A stretch of 64,000 bases of DNA from Bryum argenteum (taxonomy: Eukaryota > Streptophyta > Bryopsida > Bryales > Bryaceae), in the NCBI GenBank assembly GCA_037043015.1, contig CM073328.1:12249495-12313494 (forward strand), read 5' to 3'. Position 1 is the first letter of the stretch; each line of letters opens with the position of its first letter. Positions 33,363-43,446 of the stretch are shown piece by piece. The position numbers and the translations under genes are program-made. The notes beneath the pieces are model-generated. The model was not told the DNA's origin. It searched no databases and saw only the letters and a program-made list of their open reading frames with translations.

Positions 33363-34500
33363 ATCACAAGATTCAAGGCCAAGCATGGATGAAGGGATCA
33401 AGCCAGTGGGACGCTGGAATCTGTAACATACCACAACATTGTTAATGTTGGGATTGTAAGCCAGCATAATCTCAAAAGGTGAAAAGCATGGAATGAGTCT
33501 CGTACCGCGTCAGGATTTGACGCTCAATGTCCATTTTCATGGGAAAGGCAGACCCGTAAGCCCGTTCAAGCAAGGTTCGCTTCGTTTATGCTTGCATGGC
33601 TTTGGACTGTGTACAGCACCCACACACACATTACCGGTTAACTTCGTAACCCTAGCATTCCACATCCGGCACTAGGAAATTTCAATCAAAGGTACAGTAT
33701 ACACTGACTAATCTTTGTACATTGCAACCATCTAATCTGTAAGTGTCAGAGACCAAGTGTACTATTTAGATCAATTGTGGCAAAGCGATTATGACAATCT
33801 ACGCACTCTCCGATGATTGTAAGCCTATCTGTTTCTTCGAATTTACAAAGGAAAACCTCAGATTATTACAGATGCTCTAAGCAATGAAAACGATATCACT
33901 ACTGGTGCTATACCCTGCGGTCATAAATACCAGAATAAATCGTCCGACTACACTATTCACGTCAGCTCTGAAACGAGTCGGCAGTTCTTCTAAAATGGAC
34001 AACCCTGGGGTATTAAAAATGCTCTAAAACATTGAGCAATGAAAACGATAATAACATCATTGTGATGTCCTCCGCTCACAATCACTAAGAATAGGTCGTC
34101 CGAAACCTCTCATCACATCAGCCTTGTAACAAGTCGGTAGTTCGTCTTGATGAAAGAAATATGAAGGAATCGTAACAAATTATCTAACTCAATTTTAAGC
34201 AGATGGATGCCTGTTTAGTACTCGGATCGTAGCAACCTCGCCGTGCTAGATCGAGCTGGTAGCCAAATTGCGGTGTGAGAAAGCTTACAGTGCGCTGGAT
34301 GACTTCCACGGGGTGAACGGGCAAGATGTCGGCCTTGAAGGAAGGCAGGCCGTGTCGGAGAGTATCGTGTGAACCGACCACATCGTGCGGCAACTAAATA
34401 CCCTCCTGCGAAACAAAACAACCAAATCAGAAACCCCTTCAGAAACAAAGGCCTCAATGAACAGAAAGAAACTGGCAAATCGCGCACCATGTTCGATGAG
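33363..34500 (-). pseudogene. UMP1: Truncated UMP1/POMP proteasome-assembly gene joined to KAE1
   Basis: UMP1 guides 20S proteasome assembly. Three pieces on the minus strand match it. Positions 34289-34393 (35 codons) read GSHDTLRHGLPSFKADILPV and HPVEVIQRT. Positions 33506-33606 read KRTLLERAYGSAFPMKM then DIERQILTR. The start of the exon at 33420 reads [17 protein letters not shown]. Spacing from HP to YG equals that of plant UMP1 (27 residues), and phases match. An upstream ATG before a GT donor is at about 34493. Two defects are seen. A TAA replaces a residue in the middle exon (33586-33588). After LGLES the normal C terminus is missing, and the sequence runs in frame through [20 protein letters not shown] into the KAE1 start. 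So it is a UMP1 5' portion captured upstream of KAE1. It may still supply promoter and 5' UTR. Confidence 0.8.
33838..34170. repeat. Diverged tandem duplication of about 160 bp in the UMP1 intron
   Basis: Both units carry ATGCTCTAA, GCAATGAAAACGATA, AATA(A/G)(A/G)TCGTCCGA and A(C/A)(G/A)AGTCGG(C/T)AGTTC in the same order. They lie between the first two UMP1 exons. Confidence 0.6.
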
Positions 34501-34559
34501 CAAGCAATTTTGTCGAGGAGAATGGCACGCAAAATCGAAGTGAAAGCGAGGTGAAGAAC

Positions 34560-35470
34560 GAAATTAGGGCTCGAGGAAAGAAGCCTTGGAAGTACACGGG
34601 AGGTAGACGACGACCTATTCCAGTTGGAACTTGCTTCGGAACCTGATGAATTACCACGTCGGATTTAGCTCGTTGTGTCAAATTGGTCGACGACACGTGG
34701 AAAATCTCGAATTCATTGTTTGAGTTGCTTGGATCTAGAAATTGTGATGTGGGAGAGTTTACACAAGGGACCACATTATGTATCTTACTATTTTCTTTGG
34801 TTTTAGGTAGGAGTGATAAGACAATATCAAATATATAATTGAGACTTTAATTTCCTTTTGGTCTTTTATGCATATGGAATATGAGAATATTTATGCTTTG
34901 ATTTTGTCATTTGTTTGTCTTTCCTTGTACTTATCATCCTATTTGAACTCACGTGTTTATAAAAGTGAGCACCATAGAGTAAGGGTTCTTACTTCAAATC
35001 AATTTAGATTTTGGAACTCTAACTTGGTTTAACCTCTAATCTTCATTTTATCTTGCGTCTAACTTAAGAAGATCAAATTTTACAAAAATTAGATTATTGA
35101 TTTCACTTGTGAAAGCATGACACTTTTATTTATTTTTTTAATCATCAAGTAGTAAGAGTTGAAACTTTTATTTGTTAAAAGACTTCAAGACATTGAAGTA
35201 GGCCATAGTTTGTTATGATCAAATGCTAAGGATGTATCATAGTTCATTTTACTTTAGTTAGAGATTGTTTTTAGCTATAATCTTGGAATATTCGCTTCTT
35301 TTAATAGTTTTAATACGATATATATGGTATATAATATTTACATTGTGTAAAGGATGCTTTCTCGATCTCAAAAATAAGTGGCTCTTCAAAATTTCAGCTT
35401 ATCATCCAAAATGTTTTTTTCTCAACACTAAGGACTGTTGTGGAATTTAGCATTGTTGTCATCTTGTCTA
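34560..35470. other. Intergenic upstream of the UMP1 remnant
   Basis: AT-rich after 34780. It probably includes the promoter driving the UMP1/KAE1 locus near 34560-34700. No motif is distinct enough to call. Confidence 0.35.
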
Positions 35471-35475
35471 AATTA

Positions 35476-36340
35476 TCATGAATGTAATGTCAAACCTGAG
35501 GGAAGAGCCCCACCTTGGTACGTACCATGTAGCGTCCATGTTTCGCAAACCATTACAACATCTTGAATTGTAGGGTCACATATAAGCTTCAAAACCTTAA
35601 CAACATGCTTACACAAGTTTCCTTGTATATGCACGGGACACGTACATTGTGCCCAAATTGCGTTTGGAGAGTCACTGTCCAAACATGGGGGAAATTGTTG
35701 ACTAATATAACAAAAGCAATGTCCAAATTTTTTGGAAACATAGTGACATAGTTGTTTTGAACCTCTCGGGCACGCAATACAACACTTGCAACTATTCTTT
35801 TCGCTTCCATACCAGTAATGTGTTAGCACATCGTCCACAAGGTAGTATATAAGCCAATAATGTGTTAGCACATCGTCCACAAGGTAGTATATAAGCCAAT
35901 CTATACGACGTCATTGTAACTTTTGTCGAGATGAAGCCAAAATCAACTTCACATTGTTGAGGTAAGATTCAAAAGTTGCATTTGTATCTTCGTTGGCATG
36001 TGGCACTATTCTATTTGTAGTAACCTACATAGCTGTCTTGCACAACCAAGTTTCTAGAAAATAATTAATCATAGTAGAAGCACTAGGAAACATGTCCCTT
36101 AAATTGCATCTCTTCCCTTTAGTACAATCGACAACATCTAGTCCAAAAACAAGGTCCAATGAATACATTATATTTGCCACAAGTGACAATACTTGCACAT
36201 GTATGTTGCTCTCTTTTATCTTCTAGATAGCATTTTCCGTCCAAGCTTTCCTTACATGCCTTAAGCATGAGAAAATACGTGAGGTTCGCCAAACCTTGTT
36301 GTATAACATCAAGTACAAGAGTCAATACTATAATCAATCC
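35476..36340 (-). pseudogene. Mutator-like (MULE) transposase fragment with SWIM zinc finger
   Basis: The minus strand from 35880 reads a SWIM-type finger CTCPVHIQGNLCKHVVKVL (CxC..CxH), typical of the C-terminal part of plant MULE and FAR1-type transposases. Positions about 36010-36310 continue upstream with a diverged coding stretch (WLCKT, CNLRDMFP, DVVDC-like) that recurs at 50044-50285. Frames are broken. A 42-bp unit (GTGTTAGCACATCGTCCACA core) is duplicated at about 35815-35900. No terminal inverted repeats were located, so the element's ends are unknown. Confidence 0.6.
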
Positions 36341-37254
36341 TTACTTTAGTCCAAAGCCAATTAAAATAAAAAATAGAAACATAAGAATATAATCAAATCA
36401 AATGTTGTGAAGAAATCCACAATAATTTGCATTGCACAAAAATGACATAAAAAGTTTGTGTTTCAATACACAATAGCATTGAGCTTGCTTGTGCATTGTC
36501 AACAATTAATAATTGCATTAGGTCTCCAATCAGGCATGCATCATCTCAACAAACATGGTATTTAGTTTTGTAACCATGGAAGTATATCACCCTCACTTGA
36601 TAGCCCAACTATAATAAATGCAGCCAATATTGCACTTTTCCATTCATCAAACACCATAACCGTATAAAGTGGATTTTGTAAACAACAATATACATGAATG
36701 AATATTGCAAGATTTTTCTTATAGCAAGATAAAGTCACTTTTACATGCTTGTATGAGAGTATCACATGGTGGTTCAAAGAATGTACCTTTGATGGTCATA
36801 ATTAAGATTATGCTTAACTCTTGAATTTCTATTCATGCTTAAATTAGATACAAGTTGAAACCTATGACCTTAACTCCATAGCCTTCTCATATTTTTGGCC
36901 ACCCTAAACCTAATAAATCCTAAACCCTAGTTATTAATATGTCCTTAGGTAAAAATGGTAAAAATGACAATCAAGTCAATTAGTAATAGAAGATATTCAA
37001 TAAGAAAATATAATAAGAAAAGAATAGAATCCGAATCCTTAGTTATACAACTATTTCCAAGAATGTGGATTGATGTAATTCCTATCCTTAGTGGTGAGCT
37101 TTGTATCCAAAACACCAATCCAATTTGCTTGAACTCTTGATTCTTCTTTCTCCAATATGCCAAGCCTAAATGTTGAAATCCTAACTTCAAAGCCAAAAGC
37201 TTAAGTTTACACCTTGTTATACAACCCTTAATTTGTACTAGTCAATTGTAATTA
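36341..37254. other. Intergenic, nothing recognised
   Basis: AT-rich DNA up to the left target copy of the LINE. The small ORFs on both strands lack motifs. Confidence 0.4.
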
Positions 37255-38348
37255 CAGAAGACAACAATCATGTAGAACAAACAATTAATGGAGGCGGAGC
37301 GAGGGCGCGAAACCCTAAGTGGTTTCTCGCATGATTCTCGCTAATTTTCTTCACAGTTAGGATCGTACGTTCGTGCTTTGTCGCGACAGTACAGTGCGCA
37401 TTCGTAGGTGTTCTTTTTTCTCTACTTTTGTCCTCTCTCTTGTCTCGTGGAGGGATTGGGGGCTTTGCGCGGGTCGGATATGGAGAGTTCTGCTCTGTTA
37501 GACGTTCCTATGCGCGAGGCAGCCCAGTACGCGGCGCTCGAGGAGACGATAAGTTCGGACGATACGAATTTTCACAATCCTGGCGAGGCATCAGCGCCGA
37601 TTTTCCCTTCTGCGAACCAGATGGGGAATGGGGCAGCACAGCCGCATTGTGTAGATGGTAAACTCATATACAGTCTCTCGGACTCGGAACAGTCTCTATT
37701 TCAAAGTCACCGGGATTCTGCCGCCGCCAAAACAGTGTCAGGCCACTTATCGACACCTAGTCCAGGCTTTAAAGTTTTGGACGAATAGGCCAGAAACACT
37801 CTCCACTCGTCTTTTAAACACCTCATGCTAGTCGGAAATAACTTTTTCGAGGTCACCTTCACTCATGTGGACGGTGTTAAGGAAGCGCTAGAGAACACTT
37901 TCTTTTTCGCTAATAGAGAAATCACTTTCACGACGTGGGACGCCAACTTTTCCTCAGAGCGTGAGGAATCCTTCGCACTGATTCAGTATCCCACTATAAG
38001 AAAACCCTGTTTTTTGTGATCTCTTGTGTAATGTCTAATGTATTTTGTGATGTCTTACCGTCTTAAAAGATATCTTCGAAGACGGGAGGATGTCTGTACG
38101 TCTAGCGGGCACATTTTGGATTGGAGGGGCATGAAGACATCACCAAACAAAAAGATGTTGGTGAAGACATGGATGTCTTTGAAGACATCTCGATAGACAT
38201 CAAACTGCCACGTTGGTAAGGGATTTTGGACTAGCAAGGTAAAAACGACCAAAATTTACTGGTCGATAGGGTAAAAAGCATTTCTAATGTTAAAAGAGTA
38301 GGTGAATGGGCAGCAGTTTTCAAATGTAGAAAAAAAACATCACACTTT

Positions 38349-38350
<2 letters not shown>

Positions 38351-38387
<37 letters not shown>

Positions 38388-38394
38388 GCTAAAT
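38351..38394 (+). repeat. Poly(T) run of 44 bases
   Basis: An uninterrupted T44 lies inside the CACTA element. It may be the tail of a retroposed sequence in minus orientation, but no flanking duplication is seen. Confidence 0.9.
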
Positions 38395-41193
38395 CATTAT
38401 GTGACGTGGCAATACTGAAAATACTAATTTCAAGCTATTCTCATCAATAAAAAATATATTTTGTAAATTTTTATTATATTCAAATAAATTAGAATATTAT
38501 AATTCTGTAATTTTTTATGATTTAAAAATATCTAAATATTTAAAAAATATTATATATAAAATATAATATCTATAAGATAACAATGGTGCCAAAAAAAAAA
38601 GTAAAAGTAATTTCGTGGATAATTAATCCTCAAAAAACACGTGGACATAGATTTAAAAAGTTATTTACAGCGCTTTATCTACATGGCAACAAAAACTCCA
38701 CGTCGGACCAGTTGACAAGTCATTCAACATCTAGTCGGATGTCTAACACGATGTTCAACTTATCATAATTACAGTCAGGCATGAATGTTCGCGTAGACAT
38801 CTACTCCGATGTCTATGAAGATGTTTTGCACGACATCCTCCTAAACGTCATTTACTAAAAAGCGGCAATACTTAAGGGTCTTTTTAGAATAATATCAACT
38901 TTTTCTCTTACTGCTTGTCCTCCATTGGCGCGGGTCTTTGATTGGGGTAATCCTCAAATACTTAAAGAAAATATAAAAAGAAAATAAAAACAATAAACAA
39001 TGTTTTTTTGGCTTACTTCAAGAAGGAATTAAATATTATAGATTACTTATAGATTAGATTATTATAGTCTAATGGCAAGACTATACATTACTCTATCATC
39101 AACAACCAATATAATACAAATTAAAGCAAAATTACAAGAAATATGAATCTATGAAAGTAGCTATTTAATACAATTTAGGAGACAATTCTAGAATAGAATT
39201 AGTATTAAGAAAGTTAGTTGGAAAGTTAGTTAGGGTAGAAATAAAAGGTAGTTGAGAGTTTAAAAGAGAGCCTATCACCACGGAAGACTATAAATAGTCT
39301 CATGATTGTAATTCCACGTTTTTTCTACCAATAAAGATTATTTGATTTGCTGTGGAAGAAACTCTAATACTTATAATACATGCTTTGTTGTGGAAAGAAC
39401 TTTGAAGCATCTGGTATTTGATTTGTTGTGAGGGAAAACAAAAACCTTTTATGGTTAATATGTTGTGATTGAAACCCTGAAGATGTCATCAGATGTTTAT
39501 GATAATGTCTGCAGGGATGTCTAAGATGACATTCATGAAAATGTTTAACATGATGTCTATGAAGATGTCGAAGATGACATCTACGACAGCATCCAGAACC
39601 AACTACAAGGATGATTTTCGATGATTTTCATTGACTTCAATGGATGAACAGAGGCGGCTAGGGATTGCTGCCGCCGCCATAGTTAGGTCATGAGACCTTT
39701 AAGTAGCATTAGAAGCGGCACGAAGCTCATTTTGGCCTTCATTTTTTCAAATAGTTAGTGTTTGGAGTGTAGACGCTAAGGTTTGCTTCTTCATGTGGCT
39801 AGGGTTTGTTGCCGCCGCCATAGTTAGGTCATGAGATCTTCAAATGGAATTACAAAGCTCATTTTTGCCTTGGTTTTTCCAAAGAGTTTGTGTTTAAAGA
39901 ATAGAGGATTTTGAAATTGTTTCCATTCAGTTTCAGAATGATTGTTAACTACAATAAGAGAATAGTATTTGTAGAAATCTAGTAGCTCTCAAGAGTAGGT
40001 TTCCTTCTTCATGTGGTTAAGATTTGCTACTTAAGAGGTACTGGATTTCAAAAGCATCTTGTACAAGAAACCCTAGGACTTGTAGTATTTGATTTGTTGT
40101 GAAGGAAACCCTAGTACTTGTAGTATTTGATTTGTTGTAGAAGATGTCTATGATGATGTCTGCAAGATGTCTTAAAGCATGTCTATGAAGATGTCTAAAT
40201 GTGTTGATGGAATTTTGTTTTGGAAGGTGGGACATAAGGGGTCAGGGCAGCGAACACGATCTAAGGCCGCGAAGCGACATGCGTGCTTGTGGGTGAGTGG
40301 AACCAATGTATGCATAGATCTCTATAACGTTGTTTTTAATGATGTCTAGAAGGATGTCTGAAGAAATGTCTAAGCAGATGTTTGCAAGAATGTCTAACTG
40401 TATCAATATCTTGAGGTTAGGAAGTAAACCATCTCAACCTAGGTAGTGCAATTAAATGGAATTAAATCAGAATTTTTTTACCTTTACAAATCCTTCTTTA
40501 AATGCACTTGATATTGGCTTATTGAATATGTGTAGCGACATGCACATGACCATACGGGTATCGACAGCAAGCGATGGTAGTGGAGGAACTTACGGAGTTC
40601 AGATTGTGGGTGCGTAGTATATCGTAGTTGTTGACAGGCGTATTAGTAAATACTCTAGTTTGTGTTATCTGAGGTTTTAATGACCTAAGCGATATATGTT
40701 TGACCCATACTTTTTGATGTGACAATGCTTACATTTGATGTTATGTGAGACGTCTGTGGATTACAGATCAGATCTGATGACTATATAAACATCTAAAAAT
40801 GTCATTCTAGATGTCATTTCATATGCCCAGAAAACATCAATAATAACATTATTGCAAACATCATGTCTAACACAAAACTTTTACATCGATGTCCTACGGG
40901 ATGTTGCTACAAATATCCGAGCAAACATCACAAATTTAACAAGGACATTTAACTAAACATCATTCTACGCACTGGAAACATCTTATAAGACATAAAAATT
41001 GTATTCCAAGATATTTTGTAAGACATTGCATACGTCTTGCAAGACATCTTGTACAACATCTAAGATGTCTTGCAAGACATTTAAGTCGTCTTAACTGATG
41101 TCTAAAACTATCATGATAGGAGCATAAAACCTCCGCAATATGCTGACGTGGCATGCCATGTCATTTTCCCGGGTCCACGTCAACTTTTCACGC

Positions 41194-41281
41194 GTGCCAC
41201 ATCAGATATTCCCGGGTGCCACGTCAGATATTCCCGGGTGCCACGTCGGATTTTCCCGGGTGCCACGTCGGATTTTCTCGG
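41194..41281 (+). repeat. 22-bp minisatellite, four units
   Basis: Units GTGCCAC(A/G)TC(A/G)GAT(A/T)TTC(C/T)CGG lie at 41194, 41216, 41238 and 41260. Diverged half-units flank them (GTCCACGTCAACTTTTCACG before, GTCCACGTGGGATTCTGG after). It lies within the right part of the CACTA element. Confidence 0.95.
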
Positions 41282-42753
41282 GTCCACGTGGGATTCTGGC
41301 GCCGCCATGTCATCTTTCGTGGAACCATGTAAAATTCCACATCATGATGAATTTCATCCCCATGTGGCACTGCCCGTTGAATTCAAGCTGATATGTCATC
41401 TACGTGGCACCTACGTGGCACACTTTTTACCTTTCCAAAATTACCTTAAGACATCTTCGATCTTAAAACATTTTCTTGTCTTTTTAGACGTCTGCTTAGA
41501 CATTTGTCATGTCTAGGATGTCTTATCGTCTATAAGACATCCGAATTAATGTCTACGATGTCTTTTTAGACATCATTTACAACATCATTAAAAACGCAGG
41601 TTTCTTATAGTGCCCCATTTGGGTGCAATTTCTGGGCATCCCAGGATGGCTCCGAAACGACGATTGTCTTCGTATTCTTGGTTCGCGCCTCGGTAGGATC
41701 CTTTCGACAAATAATTCGTCTTCTTATCGAGGGAAAACGGCCGGCCCTAGAATTCGGATCCTCGTTAGTGCTACAGATGATCTACCTAATACTGTCCAAA
41801 TTCCTGGCGCTCGCCCGGGAACGTTCTTAGAGCATAAGGTCATTTACATGGGTCGACCAGATCAATGCCTTCGTTGCAAAGCGATAGGTCATTCCGCGCA
41901 GCAATGTACCAAGTTGAAAAAAAGAGGAAGAGTTGCGAACATCCATGGCCAGGGTCCTCATGCTCAGCCGAGAGAGGAGCCGCCAAAAGGTCACAATGAT
42001 AGACAATATAGAGATTATCAACGTCCCTTCGTTAGAAGCAATCCTCATCGCAATTCCACATCAACCCTGATTCACTCTGATAGGTCTCGAAGCTCGCCGC
42101 AAGTTCAATCTTCAATGTCTGCCTCGGTAGATGGGTGGAAAACGGTTCCTTTTCGAAGGAATCGTTCTGAGGTTCCTTGTTTAGTTCATCAGCCTCTTCA
42201 AGTTCCTCAGAAAGCTGGCACGGACAACTCAAAGTTGCCCATAAAACATGTTCGGGTAAACAAGGTATCTCAAGTTTATCGGATTAAGTCAGTGGTGGTG
42301 GACCATCCCAAAGTTCAAGATCTGAATCCCTCTGGTTCCTCCTTGAAGGCGGCTGATCGTCCGCCAGAAAAGTTTCCTTTGGCGTCTCGTGAGGAGGCTT
42401 CTGTTCAGAAGAGCGCTCCTATTTCCGGTGTGGAAAAGATAACAACCACTCCAGAACACATGCTTATAGGATCGGAGGCCGTCCCTCTCCATTTTCACGG
42501 AGATCTTGATGTTCTTTCTTCCTCACCAATCAGGGACTCTGCGAATCCTGTGTCTTCAGAGCTCCATCCTGCTGCTACGGTCTCTACTTCTCCTTCAGAT
42601 CCTCAACTTCCGGCTGTAGCAGTTTTTCCTCCTCCTGTGGTGGCAGATAACCATTCCAATTTTGAGTTCCTATGAAGATCAGAGGGTCGCTTCGTTTGGA
42701 AGTTCCATGCCAAATAACAGGAGGAAATCACAGGATATCCTCTAGAACCGGTA

Positions 42754-43446
42754 ATGAGTCGAAAGGGCTACCTTACGTCAGATATTCCTCCCACCTTTTT
42801 TCAGAGCGCGAATCTTCTTAGAGATGTCTTCTTCCCTCGTAACAAATGTCGGGTTTTCCCTATCTTGACTACGTCAAAGGCAAAGGATAAGAGCATCAAG
42901 GAAAACAATTATTGGATATTGCAGAGAAAAGGCCTCAAGGGAGACGCCTCAAATACAGCAGCAGCTTACAAGCAATTACACGTTTTGGAGAACCGACTTG
43001 AGTGGGATTCTCGTAGCACTATTATTCATATCACTAATGAAGCGGCAATGGCGTTGGGAGCCATCATAGTGAACACGAACAACAAAATCAATCCTTTGAA
43101 GCATTGGAACAATGCTATTTGGCGCTACCAATGGATCTCTGTAAAAGCAGATACAGGCCACTGTGTACTTATGGCCTTCATTCCCATAGTACCAAGAGAC
43201 GTTCCGTTGGCAAAACCAGATAACTTCAAGTGGGTTAAGCTCGAGGAATCTTTCATTTCTTCCCTCTCTACCTCTCCAGAATTGGGGCGGATTGAATGCA
43301 TGCAATCTTCCACGGGAGCAACTCTTAGGAAGGTGTTGGGGGACTCTATTTTCACAAGAGACCCATCCCCCTCTCCTCCGTTACAGAAGCGATCGAAGGC
43401 ACATGGCCAGTTCAAGCAGGAAGGTTTACATAAAAGAGCTGAATGA
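42754..43446 (+). CDS. Extra LINE ORF between ORF1 and ORF2 (230 aa, unknown)
   Basis: The ORF opens at ATG 42754, 78 bases after the ORF1 stop, and ends in TGA 43444-43446, which overlaps the ATG of ORF2 (43443-43445) as ATGA. No domain is recognised. It is basic at both ends (MSRKGYLTSDIPPTF; LQKRSKAHGQFKQEGLHKR) with a central mixed alpha/beta-looking part (WDSRSTIIHITNEAAMALG, HCVLMAFIPIVPRDV). Unlike ORF1 and ORF2 it carries no stop. Plant L1 elements normally have two ORFs, so this is either a split-off part of ORF1 or ORF2 or a third protein. The ATGA overlap suggests ORF2 translation by termination-reinitiation. Confidence 0.75.
   Translation: MSRKGYLTSDIPPTFFQSANLLRDVFFPRNKCRVFPILTTSKAKDKSIKENNYWILQRKGLKGDASNTAAAYKQLHVLENRLEWDSRSTIIHITNEAAMALGAIIVNTNNKINPLKHWNNAIWRYQWISVKADTGHCVLMAFIPIVPRDVPLAKPDNFKWVKLEESFISSLSTSPELGRIECMQSSTGATLRKVLGDSIFTRDPSPSPPLQKRSKAHGQFKQEGLHKRAE

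Larger units (their letters stand above)
37992..41612. mobile_element. Non-autonomous CACTA (En/Spm-type) transposon, 3621 bp
   Basis: The termini are CACTATAAGAAA on the left and exactly its inverse TTTCTTATAGTG on the right, extended by CC.TG...TTTTT. Excision with three flanking bases restores the LINE ORF1 frame (ALIQY|PIWVQF), which fits the 3-bp target duplication of CACTA elements (TCC/CCC, one change). Both subterminal zones are packed with GATGTCT / AGACATC motifs (for example 38040-38215 and 40940-41090), the usual array of transposase-binding repeats. No transposase is encoded; the small ORFs inside are unrecognised. The interior holds a T44 run, a 22-bp minisatellite, and a duplicated segment GCCGCCGCCATAGTTAGGTC at about 39670 and 39812. 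Confidence 0.92.
37480..42675 (+). pseudogene. LINE ORF1 (Gag-like, CCHC), split by a CACTA element
   Basis: The parts are 37480-37991 and 41616-42675, which join in one frame of 523 codons (start MESSALLDVPMREAAQY). The central part (HLMLVGNNFFEVTFTHVDGV ... SFALIQYP then IWVQFLGIPGW) has the DUF4283-type pattern of plant L1 ORF1. The zinc knuckle is CLRCKAIGHSAQQC (CX2CX4HX4C), and the C terminus is Ser/Pro-rich. It would bind element RNA. There is one nonsense codon, TAG at 37786-37788, where a Trp (TGG) would fit. The stop is at 42673-42675. Confidence 0.85.
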
